Assembly (NCBI GenBank): GCA_029260635.1
Contig: JAJDCW010000127.1
Span: forward strand, 1 to 32,502
Source: Phycisphaeraceae bacterium
GTDB taxonomy: Bacteria > Planctomycetota > Phycisphaerae > Phycisphaerales > Phycisphaeraceae
Length of the DNA stretch: 32,502 bases
Reading direction: 5' to 3'
This document shows positions 16,719 through 26,072 of this stretch, piece after piece. The notes below the pieces were generated by a model. It did no database searches and was not told the origin of the DNA. It saw only the letters and a program-made list of their open reading frames with translations. The position numbers and the translations under genes are program-made. Positions within the stretch are counted from its first letter, which is position 1. The number at the start of each line of letters is the position of its first letter.

Positions 16719-19382
16719 TTATTTGCGTTTTGGTTTAGCGATCGCTTTGCCCGCCGGTGAATCGGTCATCGGTAGCTGTCGGCGGATCACGTGGTCGAAC
16801 TGGTACATCGCGCCTGCGATGGCGGGCGCGGTCGGGACCAGGCCGATCTCGCCAACACCGCGTGCACCGTGGGGGCACTCGGGGTCGGGCTCTTCGATGA
16901 ATATCAGCTCCATCTCAGGCATCTGATGGGCACGCAGCACGCCGCAGTCGTTGATCTTCTCGGCCTTGATGATAGAGCCTTCGACCTCGAAATCTTCTGA
17001 AAGCGCGTAGCCAATGCCCATGTGTAAAGAGCCGTACATCTGACCCTGGAGTTGAACGGGGTTGATGACCTTGCCAACGTCGTGGCAGGCGATCATCTTC
17101 TCCAATGCACCTTCGTCGTCGAGGATTGCGACCTGGGTGGCGAAGCCGTACGTGATGTGCGTCTTCGGCCCGCCGGGCTTATCCATATCCTTGCCGAGCT
17201 TGCTGGTGTAGTCGCAGATCCACTCGCCTTGGAATACCTGGCCGACCAGATCAGATAGCTGCTTGCCCTGATCGAGCGCGGCCTTGAGTCCTTTAGCCGC
17301 CTCGGCGATCGCGTTGCCAGCCAGGACAGTGGCGCGGCTGGCGGTCGTCTGGCCGCAGTCGAGCATCAGCGTGGTGTCGGTCTGACACTCGAAGAGTTCC
17401 GGGGGCAGGCCGGTCGCCTCGTGGGCGAACTGGATGCAGAGGGTGAACATCCCCTGGCCCATCTCAGTGAACCCGGTGCGGATGCGGATGGTGTTTTCAT
17501 CTTCGATGGAGAACGCGGCGCGCCCGATGTCCGGCATGCCGTTGCCGATGCCGACGTTCTTGATGCCGCAGGCGATGCCTGCGTATTTCGCGTTTTTATA
17601 CTGATCCTTGACCGCTTCGAGCGTACGACGCAGCCCAAAAGGTTTATCGAGGACTTGGCCGGTCGCGAAGGCCTCACCTGGCTCGAGGATGTTACGGTCG
17701 CGGATGTCGTAGCCATCGATCCCGCACTTCTCGGCGAGGCGGTCCAGCAAACCCTCAATCGCAAACGCGGCCTGGTTCGCGCCGAAACCACGCATGGCAC
17801 CGCAGGGCGGGTTGTTGGTGTAGACGGCCAACGAACTCATATCGATGTTGGGCACGCGGTACGGGCCGGTACAGTGACCGCCCGCGCGTTCGAGCACCTT
17901 GGCACCGACGGAGGCGTACGCGCCCTTGTCGCCGATGATGTTGGCTTTGACCGCCATGATGTGGCCCTCGGCGTCGCAGCCGATCTTGTAGGTCAGCGTG
18001 ATCGGGTGCCGCTTCACGTGGATGCGGAAGCTCTCGGGCCGGGTGAGCGTCATCTTCACCGGCTTGCCTGAGAGGAAGGCCAGCAGCGAGGTCTGCCCCT
18101 GGATGGACATGTCTTCCTTGCCGCCGAACGCCCCACCGTTGCTAACGAGTTCCACCTCGACACGCTCTTCGCTAAGCCCCAGCATCGACGAGATCTGACG
18201 GCGGTCATCGAAGACACCTTGACCTTGGGTATAAACTTTCAGCCCAGGGCCCGCATCGGTCTCTGTCGGTAAGGCAATACAGGCCTCGGGTTCGAGGAAC
18301 AGGTGCTCGATGTGCTGGGTGTGATAGGTGTCTTCCAGGACGTGGGCGCACTTAGCAAACGCGGCCTCGGCATCGCCCTTGACTAGCTTCGATTCACTCA
18401 GCAGGTTTGTTCCGCGCTCGGGGTGGACCAGCGGCGCATCGGACGCGAGTGCCTTGACCGGGTCGGTGACAGGCTCCTTGACGTTATATTCGACCTCGAT
18501 CAATTCGGCGGCCTTGCGGGCCAGGCGCTGGTCGTCCGCGACGACTGCGGCGATGACGTCGCCGGTGCATCGCGTGTCCTGCCCGATCGCCACAAAGGTC
18601 GGCCAGTCCTTGACGATCAGCCCGACATAGATCTCGCCGGGGACGTCCTTGGCCGTGACGACCTTGTGGACGCCTTCGAGTTCCAACGCTTTGCTCGCGT
18701 CGATCTTCACAACCGTCGCGCGGGGGTGGTCCGCCAGGCGCAGCGCGCCGTAGAGCATGCCCGGGACGGTCATGTCGTCCACGTACTTGCGGTCGCCGAG
18801 CACGGCGTCGTGGCCGGTGTAACGCTTAAGACTGGTCCCGACCTTGCCGGAGCCGTCTGCAGCGGACGTCTCAGGCAAAGCCTCGCCCGCGCGGACCTTG
18901 CTATACAGCTCGATGCTGTCGATGACCTGCTTGTACCCGGTGCATCGGCAGAGGTGCGGACGACAGGCCTTGGTGATCTCGTCACGGCTTGGCGTCGGAT
19001 TACTGTTGCACAGCCCGACGCCCCGCATGGCGAAACCGGGGATGCAGAAGCCGCACTGGACGCCGCCACATTGCACGAAGCTCTCGGAGATCTGATTGCG
19101 GTGCTCCTCGTCCAGCCCTTCGAGAGTTGTGATGGATTTGCCCTCGACCCGGCTTGGCTTCATGGTGCAGGAGAGCATCGGTTTGCCGTCCACCAGGACC
19201 GTGCAGCAGCCGCACTGGGCCTGGGGCTGGCAGCCGTTCTTAGGCGACGTGATCCCCAAACCGTCCCGCAGGACATCCAGCAGGGTCAGCCCATCGTCGG
19301 CGAGATCGACGGACACCGGCTTGCCGTTGACGGTGCAACTTAAAGTCTGAGTGGTAGTAGACATAGAGGATAATGTACTCAT
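16719..19382 (-). CDS. Xanthine dehydrogenase-family molybdenum hydroxylase, fused 2Fe-2S and molybdopterin domains
   Basis: N-terminus: NGCQPQAQCGCCTVLVDGK, CGFCIPGFAMR, CRPHLCRCTGYKQVIDSI. Mo domain: GGAFGGKEDMSIQGQ, NNPPCGAMRGFGANQAAFAIE, GARGVGEIGLVPTAPAIAGA. ATG at 19382 preceded by GGAGG. Confidence 0.93.
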   Translation of the reverse strand: MSTLSSMSTTTQTLSCTVNGKPVSVDLADDGLTLLDVLRDGLGITSPKNGCQPQAQCGCCTVLVDGKPMLSCTMKPSRVEGKSITTLEGLDEEHRNQISESFVQCGGVQCGFCIPGFAMRGVGLCNSNPTPSRDEITKACRPHLCRCTGYKQVIDSIELYSKVRAGEALPETSAADGSGKVGTSLKRYTGHDAVLGDRKYVDDMTVPGMLYGALRLADHPRATVVKIDASKALELEGVHKVVTAKDVPGEIYVGLIVKDWPTFVAIGQDTRCTGDVIAAVVADDQRLARKAAELIEVEYNVKEPVTDPVKALASDAPLVHPERGTNLLSESKLVKGDAEAAFAKCAHVLEDTYHTQHIEHLFLEPEACIALPTETDAGPGLKVYTQGQGVFDDRRQISSMLGLSEERVEVELVSNGGAFGGKEDMSIQGQTSLLAFLSGKPVKMTLTRPESFRIHVKRHPITLTYKIGCDAEGHIMAVKANIIGDKGAYASVGAKVLERAGGHCTGPYRVPNIDMSSLAVYTNNPPCGAMRGFGANQAAFAIEGLLDRLAEKCGIDGYDIRDRNILEPGEAFATGQVLDKPFGLRRTLEAVKDQYKNAKYAGIACGIKNVGIGNGMPDIGRAAFSIEDENTIRIRTGFTEMGQGMFTLCIQFAHEATGLPPELFECQTDTTLMLDCGQTTASRATVLAGNAIAEAAKGLKAALDQGKQLSDLVGQVFQGEWICDYTSKLGKDMDKPGGPKTHITYGFATQVAILDDEGALEKMIACHDVGKVINPVQLQGQMYGSLHMGIGYALSEDFEVEGSIIKAEKINDCGVLRAHQMPEMELIFIEEPDPECPHGARGVGEIGLVPTAPAIAGAMYQFDHVIRRQLPMTDSPAGKAIAKPKRK

Positions 19383-19579
19383 AACGTTTGGCCTCCGCGC
19401 GGCTTCTAAGCCCGCGATCCCGGTTTTCGTGTTTAACCGGTGGCCAACTCGTGCCCGGCTTCGCCGGACTATCCTTCCACCAATCGTCATTGTCGCCGGT
19501 ATAGCGTAAATCACCAAGAGAAAAGTACGAGAATATTTCGCTTTGTGACATCGGGCTTGTCGTGTATAAAGACATATCT

Positions 19580-20839
19580 ATGCCAAAAACCTCCCCGTTC
19601 GTTTCCCAAGCCGAAAAATATAAACCCAAAATGATCCGCTTTTTGCGGGACATGATCGCTATCCCCTCGGAATCCGCCGAGGAGGGCAAGGTTATCGCCC
19701 GCATCAAGCAGGAACTCAAGGCCACCGGGGCCTACGACAAGATCTGGACCGACAAGATGGGCAACCTCTTCGGGCAGATCGGCAAGCCCGGCAAGGGCAA
19801 GAAGCTGATCGCCATCGATGCCCACGTCGACACCGTCGGCGTCGGGGACCGCTCGGAGTGGAAGCACGACCCCTACCAGGGCAAGGTCGCGGATGGCAAG
19901 GTCTGGGGCCGGGGCGCCGGCGACCAGGAAGGCGCGATCCCAGCGATGGTCTACGCTGGCAAGATCATGCGTGACCTGAAGCTGAACCTCTCCGAGTACT
20001 ACGTCCTGCTGACCTTCACCGTGATGGAGGAAGACTGTGACGGGCTCTGCTGGCAGTACATCGTCAACGAGGGCAAGATCAAGCCCGACGCCGTGGTCGT
20101 GACCGACTCGACCAACTGCTGGATCCTCCGTGGCCACCGCGGGCGGATGGAGATCGGCGTGACCGCCAAGGGCAAGAGCTGCCACGGCTCGATGCCCGAG
20201 AAAGGCGACAACGCGATCTACAAGATCGCCAAGGTCACCAACGAGATCGAAAAACTCAACAAGCGGCTCAAGGCTGACAAGTTCCTGGGCAAGGGGACGA
20301 TCACCGTCAGCTACGTCGACTGCAAGACCCCCAGCATGTGTGCCGTGCCCGGCGAAGCGTTTATCCACCTTGACCGCCGCCTGACAGTGGGCGACACAAA
20401 AACCTCGGCCGTGAAGGAAGTCAAAGACGCGGTCAAGCGGGCCGGGGTGAAAGCCAAGGTCGAGGTGCTGCGCTACGCACGCCCCAGCTACACCGGCTTA
20501 ACATACGAAACCGAAAAGTACTTCCCCACCTGGTGCGAAGACGAGGACGACTTGCAGATCCAGGCCGCGATCAAGAACCACCGTGATGTGCTGGGTGCCG
20601 CCCCGACGCTGCACCGCTGGACGTTCAGCACCAACGGCGTCTCCATCGCCGGGATGTATGGCATCCCCTGCGTCGGGTTCGGGCCGGCTCCCGAAAACGT
20701 CGCCCACACCGTCAACGACTCCGTCCCGATCGACCACCTGGTCAAGTGCGCCGCGTTCTACGCCGGCTTCGGCCAGTCCTACTGCGATCTGGCACACAAA
20801 CGACCCAACGACACCAATATGAACGTCAAGCGAAGATAA
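19580..20839 (+). CDS. ygeY: YgeY-family M20-type amidohydrolase/deacylase
   Basis: MPKTSPFVSQAEKYKPKMIRFLRDMIAIPSESAEEGKVIARIKQEL; IDAHVDTVGVGDRSEW; WGRGAGDQEGAIPAMVYAGKIM; FTVMEEDCDGLCWQYIV. Confidence 0.92.
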   Translation: MPKTSPFVSQAEKYKPKMIRFLRDMIAIPSESAEEGKVIARIKQELKATGAYDKIWTDKMGNLFGQIGKPGKGKKLIAIDAHVDTVGVGDRSEWKHDPYQGKVADGKVWGRGAGDQEGAIPAMVYAGKIMRDLKLNLSEYYVLLTFTVMEEDCDGLCWQYIVNEGKIKPDAVVVTDSTNCWILRGHRGRMEIGVTAKGKSCHGSMPEKGDNAIYKIAKVTNEIEKLNKRLKADKFLGKGTITVSYVDCKTPSMCAVPGEAFIHLDRRLTVGDTKTSAVKEVKDAVKRAGVKAKVEVLRYARPSYTGLTYETEKYFPTWCEDEDDLQIQAAIKNHRDVLGAAPTLHRWTFSTNGVSIAGMYGIPCVGFGPAPENVAHTVNDSVPIDHLVKCAAFYAGFGQSYCDLAHKRPNDTNMNVKRR

Positions 20840-20897
20840 TAATTCGGCGAGGCTGCATCAGCGGCCGTGCCTGTATCAATGAAAGGTAAAGCTTCAG

Positions 20898-21935
20898 ATG
20901 ACCGTGAGCCTCAAAGGAAAGAACTACATCGAGACCCAGGACCTGAGCCTGGACGAATTGAACCTGCTGCTGGAGACCTCGGACGAGCTGAAAGCCAAGT
21001 TCCACCGGGGCGAGCCGACCGTGGTCCTGAATAACCAGACGGCTTACCTGCTGTTCTTCGATAAATCGACAAGGACGCGTAACGCTTTCGAGGCCGGGAT
21101 GACTCAGCTAGGCGGGCATGCCCACTTCCTGGACGCCGACGTCACTCAGATCAGCCACGGCGAGACCCCCGCCGACACCGGCAAGATCCTCGCGGCGATG
21201 GGCCACGGCATCTGCGTCCGTCACGACCTGGTCCTGGACGAGGGCAACAAGTACATGCGCGAGATGGCCGCGGCTTGCAACGTCCCGATCATCAACATGC
21301 AATGCGATGTCGACCACCCGACGCAGACGCTGGCCGACATCATGACCATCCGAGAACACTTCGGGAAAGACAATGTCGCGGGCCTGAAGATCGCGGTCAC
21401 ATGGGCGTTCGCCCCCAGCTACGCCAAGCCGTTGAGTGTCCCGCAGGGTTTGATCACGCTGATGACCCGGTTCGGGATGCACGTCTCGCTGGCCCACCCC
21501 GAGGGCTATAACCTGATCGAGCGCACCGTCGAGTCCGCCAGGTCCAACGCCAAGGCATCCGGCGGATCGTTCGAGATCGTGGACGATATGGACGCCGCCT
21601 TCGCCGATGCGGATATCGTGTACCCCAAGAGCTGGGGCGTCTACGACCTGATGCTCGAGCGTCAGAACGCGACCACCAAGGCAGAGATCGACGCCAACCA
21701 GCTGGCTTGTCTGGAGATGAACCACAAGCACAAGGACTGGATCTGCGACGAGCGTCGGATGAAGCTCGCCAAGGACTCGGCCGTCTACATGCACTGCCGC
21801 CCCGCCGACCGGGATGCGGAAGTCACCGACGCCGTGATCGACGGCCCGCAGTCGATCGTCTTCCAGGAGGCCGAGAACCGCCTGCACACCGCCAAAGCCA
21901 TCATGTCCTGCACGATGCGCGAACGGCCGTTCTAA
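20898..21935 (+). CDS. ygeW: Knotted carbamoyltransferase, YgeW family
   Basis: FFDKSTRTRNAFEAGMTQLGGHAHFLD; QISHGETPADTGKIL; MQCDVDHPTQTLADIMTIREHFG; TWAFAPSYAKPLSVPQGLITLMTRFGMHVSLAHPEGYNLI; KASGGSF; YPKSWGVYDLM. Close to recalled E. coli YgeW segments. Confidence 0.9.
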   Translation: MTVSLKGKNYIETQDLSLDELNLLLETSDELKAKFHRGEPTVVLNNQTAYLLFFDKSTRTRNAFEAGMTQLGGHAHFLDADVTQISHGETPADTGKILAAMGHGICVRHDLVLDEGNKYMREMAAACNVPIINMQCDVDHPTQTLADIMTIREHFGKDNVAGLKIAVTWAFAPSYAKPLSVPQGLITLMTRFGMHVSLAHPEGYNLIERTVESARSNAKASGGSFEIVDDMDAAFADADIVYPKSWGVYDLMLERQNATTKAEIDANQLACLEMNHKHKDWICDERRMKLAKDSAVYMHCRPADRDAEVTDAVIDGPQSIVFQEAENRLHTAKAIMSCTMRERPF

Positions 21936-21952
21936 GAATCGAAACACATACC

Positions 21953-21986
21953 AACCGCAGGGGCCACAAGCCTTTGCGGTTTTTTA
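21953..21986 (+). terminator. Rho-independent terminator-like hairpin between ygeW and carbamate kinase
   Basis: aACCGCAGGGGCcacaaGCCTTTGCGGTTTTTTA: imperfect hairpin followed by a T run. Confidence 0.65.
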
Positions 21987-22000
21987 CTGGGTGAATCGTT

Positions 22001-22960
22001 ATGGGAAAGGCCGGACCAACCGTCATCGCTCTGGGGGGCAACGCGATCAGCGTGCCCGGGGAGCAGGGGAACATCCCCCAGCAGTTCGCGCACATGTCCG
22101 ATACCGCGCGGTACCTGACGGACGCCATCGCGGGTGGCCGGCACGTCGTCCTGACCCACGGCAACGGCCCGCAGGTCGGCAACGTCCTGCGCCGCGTCGA
22201 GCTGGCGTCGTCGGAGATGTACCCCCTGCCGTTGGAGGTCTGTGTGGCCGACACGCAGGCGGGGATGGGCTACATGATCGGGCAGTGCATGATCAATGCG
22301 CTTAAGAAACGCGGGATCGAGACCGATGTCACGACGCTGGTGACCAACGTCCTGATCGACCAGGACGACGCCGCATTCAAACGACCGACCAAGCCGATCG
22401 GCTCGCAGATGTCCAAAGCCCAGGCCGAGGCCCACCGGGACAACGATGGCTGGTCGATCACGGAAGTCGCGGAAGGCATCTACCGGCGGATCGTCCCGTC
22501 GCCGATCCCTCAGGAAATCATCGAGCTGAACACCATCCAACGGCTCGTCGAGGATGGCGAGCTGGTCATCTGCTGCGGCGGAGGCGGCGTGCCGGTGGTC
22601 CGCGATGAACTCGGGATGCTGCGAGGGGCGGCCGCGGTGATCGACAAGGACCGCACCTCCGCCCTGCTCGCCAAGGAACTGAACGCCGAGGCGTTGGTGA
22701 TCCTCACCGCCGTGGAACGCGTCTGCCTGAACTTCGGCAAGCCGGATCAGAAGACCCTGGACACCCTGACCGTCACCGAGGCGAAGACCTACCTGAAAGA
22801 CGGCCACTTCGCCGAGGGCTCGATGAAGCCGAAGGTCGAGGCCGCGGTGGATTTCGTGGAAGGGTCAACCAGCCCCGACGTCGTAGCAATCATTGCGGAG
22901 TTGAGCCGATTGAGTGATGCGCTTGAGGGGAAGAGTGGGACGCGGATAACGCGAAGTTGA
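22001..22960 (+). CDS. arcC: Carbamate kinase
   Basis: VIALGGNAISVPGEQGNIPQQFAHM; VLTHGNGPQVGNVLRRVELAS; CVADTQAGMGYMIGQC; CCGGGGVPV; VIDKDRTSALLAKELNAEALVILTAVERV; GSMKPKVEAAVDFVE. Confidence 0.96.
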   Translation: MGKAGPTVIALGGNAISVPGEQGNIPQQFAHMSDTARYLTDAIAGGRHVVLTHGNGPQVGNVLRRVELASSEMYPLPLEVCVADTQAGMGYMIGQCMINALKKRGIETDVTTLVTNVLIDQDDAAFKRPTKPIGSQMSKAQAEAHRDNDGWSITEVAEGIYRRIVPSPIPQEIIELNTIQRLVEDGELVICCGGGGVPVVRDELGMLRGAAAVIDKDRTSALLAKELNAEALVILTAVERVCLNFGKPDQKTLDTLTVTEAKTYLKDGHFAEGSMKPKVEAAVDFVEGSTSPDVVAIIAELSRLSDALEGKSGTRITRS

Positions 22961-22991
22961 AATAGGCGGCAAGAATAAAACCGCATCGTTT

Positions 22992-23213
22992 CTACGGAAT
23001 CAACTTATAATCTGCTCGCATTCGGCCAATAATATAATTAAGGTTCTTGTAATCACCTTCATTTACAAGATCAATAATTGATCTGCCGCCGACGAGGGGC
23101 AACTTCATAGTTACCCACTTTTCGGGTTCTGGCAATGCTCTCTCGCCTATCTCCAAGATACGAGTTCGATAAGGATCAGGGATATCAGCAAGTGTTTTAG
23201 CTATATCAGCCAC
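22992..23213 (-). CDS. Small hypothetical protein (73 aa, GTG start)
   Basis: MADIAKTLADIPDPYRTRILEIGERALPEPEKWVTMKLPLVGGRSIIDLVNEGDYKNLNYIIGRMRADYKLIP; same strand and 27 bp downstream of ssnA; less GC-rich than neighbours. Confidence 0.5.
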   Translation of the reverse strand: MADIAKTLADIPDPYRTRILEIGERALPEPEKWVTMKLPLVGGRSIIDLVNEGDYKNLNYIIGRMRADYKLIP

Positions 23214-23240
23214 AGTTACATCATTTCGGTACCGTGATCA

Positions 23241-24560
23241 TTACTCGCACGGAATCTCACCCATCCGCTCATGCAGCGCACGGGAAACCTCCACGCTCTT
23301 CCCCCGGACTTCGGCTTCGTCGCAACTCACCACTTCCCCGCCTCGTAGTTTCCAGTCGCCGCCGATCATGACGTCGGAGACAAACTCGGGGCCCATGGCG
23401 TAGATGAGGTGGCCGGCGAGGTTGTCGGCGCTCAGCGGGGTCGCCGGGGTGTACTTCGTCAGCACGAGGTCGGCTTCGGCGCCGGGTTCCAGGACGCCGA
23501 GTTTGACGCCCAGGGCCTTTGAGGCGTAGCGGGCGGATTCGCCGATCATGGCGAGCGGTCGGCCGAACGGCAGCGGGATGTCGCCATCATGGCTCTTGAA
23601 CTGTGCGGTGCGGGCCTCGCGCCACATGTCGGCCCCGATGCCGTCGGTCCCGAGCATCGGGGGTCGGTCGAACCGGGCGACCGGAGCGTAGCCGACGGCG
23701 TTGTTCATGTTCGAGTTAGTGTTGTGGGCCATCGTGATGGTGTCACGCTCGTTGATCGCCTGGATATCGGCGTCGCTTAGGTGCGTGCCGTGGGCGAAGA
23801 TGGTGTCTGGATGATCCAGCAGGCCGTGCTCCTTGAAACGGTCGAACAGGGTCTGCCCGTAGCCTGCCTGGGTCATCGCTTCATCGCAGCCATCCTCGGC
23901 GACGTGGATGTGTATACCGACCTGTAATTCCTTGGCGAACGAGACGCAGGCCGCCAGGGACTTTTCGTTGAGGGTGAAGCTGGCGTGTGCGCCGACCATC
24001 CCGGCGAACCGGCCGTTGTTGCGTTTCTTGCAGAGGACGACGAAGCGTTCGTTCTCATCAAGGCCACGCAGGGCCTCGTTCTTATGATTGCGGTCGGTGG
24101 CTTCGTAGCAGAGGACGCCCCGGCAGCCGGCTTGGGCGATCCCGCCTTCCAGATCAGACAGGCTGCCCTCAATCGCGTTGGGCGAGGCGTGGTGGTCAAT
24201 CAGCGTCGTTGTGCCGCAACGCAGCGCGGCCAGCGCGCCGACGACCCCGCTGGTACGGATGCTCTCCACATCATGAGCGAGGTCCAGCCGCCACCAGACA
24301 TACTTAAGAATCTCAAAAAAGTTGGTCGGCGTCTTGGGCGGCGCGGGCATCCCCGCGGCGAGGGCGGAGTACAAGTGAGTGTGCCCGTTGACCAGGCCTG
24401 GCATAAGGACCGCCCCGCCGCAATCGATCATCTCGTCGCCCTGCTCGGGGGTGATGTCTCCCACCGCGACGATCTTGCCATCCACCACGTGGAGGTTGCC
24501 CTGCTGGACCATCGGCGGGTCGAGCTGGACGAGGGTCGCGTTGGTGAAGCAGGTGCCCAT
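23241..24560 (-). CDS. ssnA: Putative aminohydrolase SsnA (amidohydrolase superfamily)
   Basis: DCGGAVLMPGLVNGHTHLYSALAAGMPAP; CGTTTLIDHHASPNAIEGSL; GIHIHVAEDGCDEA; IFAHGTHLSDADIQAI; MLGTDGIGADMWREA. Confidence 0.9.
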   Translation of the reverse strand: MGTCFTNATLVQLDPPMVQQGNLHVVDGKIVAVGDITPEQGDEMIDCGGAVLMPGLVNGHTHLYSALAAGMPAPPKTPTNFFEILKYVWWRLDLAHDVESIRTSGVVGALAALRCGTTTLIDHHASPNAIEGSLSDLEGGIAQAGCRGVLCYEATDRNHKNEALRGLDENERFVVLCKKRNNGRFAGMVGAHASFTLNEKSLAACVSFAKELQVGIHIHVAEDGCDEAMTQAGYGQTLFDRFKEHGLLDHPDTIFAHGTHLSDADIQAINERDTITMAHNTNSNMNNAVGYAPVARFDRPPMLGTDGIGADMWREARTAQFKSHDGDIPLPFGRPLAMIGESARYASKALGVKLGVLEPGAEADLVLTKYTPATPLSADNLAGHLIYAMGPEFVSDVMIGGDWKLRGGEVVSCDEAEVRGKSVEVSRALHERMGEIPCE

Positions 24561-24620
24561 GGTTGTTGGTCAATTGTGCCCACGTTCAGTAAACGAGGGC
24601 GTCTTTATGTGATAGTTATA

Positions 24621-26072
24621 TCACAGAAGATCGAGGACGCCGGTCTGCTGGTTGAATCCTTCGATCAGGGTATCCCATTCATCGACCTGGGCGAAGGTCT
24701 TCGTCCAGAAGTCCGGGTCCCAGAGCTCGTTGAGTTCTTCGATGGTTCGGCCCTGCTGCTCAACCCAGGTGAAGTACTTGAAGTTGTGAAGGGCCTTGCG
24801 GTCTGCGTAGTTCAGCTCACGCACGTGGTCGGTGACGATCCCGTCCAGGTAGCGGGCGCGGTCGGCGATGGCCTGGTCACGGGTGTAGGCCCCGCGTTCT
24901 TCGGTGAGCTCGGCGAGCCGGCTGCCGTAGAGTTCCGACGAGTCGGTCAGGCAGGTGAAGATGACATCCTTGCCGTTCATGTCGTAGTGCTGCGCGGTCT
25001 TGATCGCGGCGGCCAGGTTGCAGATGCAGGAGATGCCCAGCAAGGGCAGCTGGTCAACGAGTTCACCGGGCAGCGTGGATTTCAGGTATTCCTGGCCCGC
25101 GGGCTCGTTGAACAGACGTAACAGCGACATGCATTGCTCATCATCGATCGCTGAGATCATGTCGGTGTTTCGGACGTTGTGGACCCATGGGACGTGCTTG
25201 TCGCCGATGCCCTCGATGCGGTGCCCGCCGAAGCCGAACTGGTAGAGCGTCGGGCATTGCAGGGCTTCGGTGGCGACAACGCGCACCCCCGGATGCAAGG
25301 TTCGTAAATAATCCCCGGCGGCGATGGTTCCCGCGCTGCCGGTGGCTGAAACGTAACCTGCCAGGCGTTTATCGTCGCCGAGTGTCTCGAAAACCTCCTG
25401 GATGATGGAGCCGGTGACGTGGTAATGCCAGGTCGGGTTCCCGAATTCTTCGAACTGGTTGAAGATCACGCACTCGGGGCGGGTATTGCGGATCTCCCAG
25501 CACTTGTCGTAGATCTCTTTGACGTTGGACTCGCAGCCGGGGGTCGCGATGACCTCCGAGCAGATGCCGTTGAGCCAGTCGAAGCGTTCCTTACTCATTT
25601 CTTCGGGGAGGATGGCGACCGCGTCACAGCCCAGCAGCGCCGAGTCGAACGCGCCACCACGGCAGTAGTTGCCGGTGCTGGGCCAGACCGCCTTGTTCTG
25701 GGTGGTGTCGAATTCACCGGTGACGAGGCGCGGGGCCAGGCAGCCGTAGGCCGCGCCGACCTTGTGTGCGCCGGTTGGGAAGTACTTGCCGACGATCCCG
25801 ATGATGGTGGCGTCCACGCCTGTCATCTCCGGCGGGAAGACGACGTAGTTGCCATTGTTGTAGAGGCCGCCCTTCTCGGTCGGTTCGTTCTTCCAGCTGA
25901 TGCGGAACAGGTTTATGGGGTCGACATCCCATAGCCCGACCTGCTTAAGCCGGTCCTTGACCTTATCGGGGACAAGCCCGGGATCGCGCATCTGCGCGAA
26001 GGTCGGCAGCAGGACCTTGCGATCGCGGCACTGGTTTACGGTTCGATCTAATACGTCCTGATTCACCTTCAT
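24621..26072 (-). CDS. Fold-type-II PLP-dependent enzyme (cysteine synthase/ammonia-lyase-like)
   Basis: FPTGAHKVGAAYG (candidate PLP Lys), WPSTGNYCRGGAFDSALLGCDAVAILPEEMS, SATGSAGTIAAGDYLRTLHPGVRVVATEA. ATG at 26072 overlaps the upstream stop (ATGA). Confidence 0.85.
   Translation of the reverse strand: MKVNQDVLDRTVNQCRDRKVLLPTFAQMRDPGLVPDKVKDRLKQVGLWDVDPINLFRISWKNEPTEKGGLYNNGNYVVFPPEMTGVDATIIGIVGKYFPTGAHKVGAAYGCLAPRLVTGEFDTTQNKAVWPSTGNYCRGGAFDSALLGCDAVAILPEEMSKERFDWLNGICSEVIATPGCESNVKEIYDKCWEIRNTRPECVIFNQFEEFGNPTWHYHVTGSIIQEVFETLGDDKRLAGYVSATGSAGTIAAGDYLRTLHPGVRVVATEALQCPTLYQFGFGGHRIEGIGDKHVPWVHNVRNTDMISAIDDEQCMSLLRLFNEPAGQEYLKSTLPGELVDQLPLLGISCICNLAAAIKTAQHYDMNGKDVIFTCLTDSSELYGSRLAELTEERGAYTRDQAIADRARYLDGIVTDHVRELNYADRKALHNFKYFTWVEQQGRTIEELNELWDPDFWTKTFAQVDEWDTLIEGFNQQTGVLDLL

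Noticed and set aside
18423-19343. 306-aa plus-strand ORF
   Set aside because: Antisense to the xanthine dehydrogenase-like gene; no family motif.
16719-19382. Selenoprotein with in-frame TGA
   Set aside because: The ORF is uninterrupted; any selenium dependence would be through a cofactor and cannot be seen in sequence.
23985-25121. 378-aa plus-strand ORF spanning ssnA and the PLP enzyme
   Set aside because: Antisense to two well-supported genes and composed of shadow-frame sequence.
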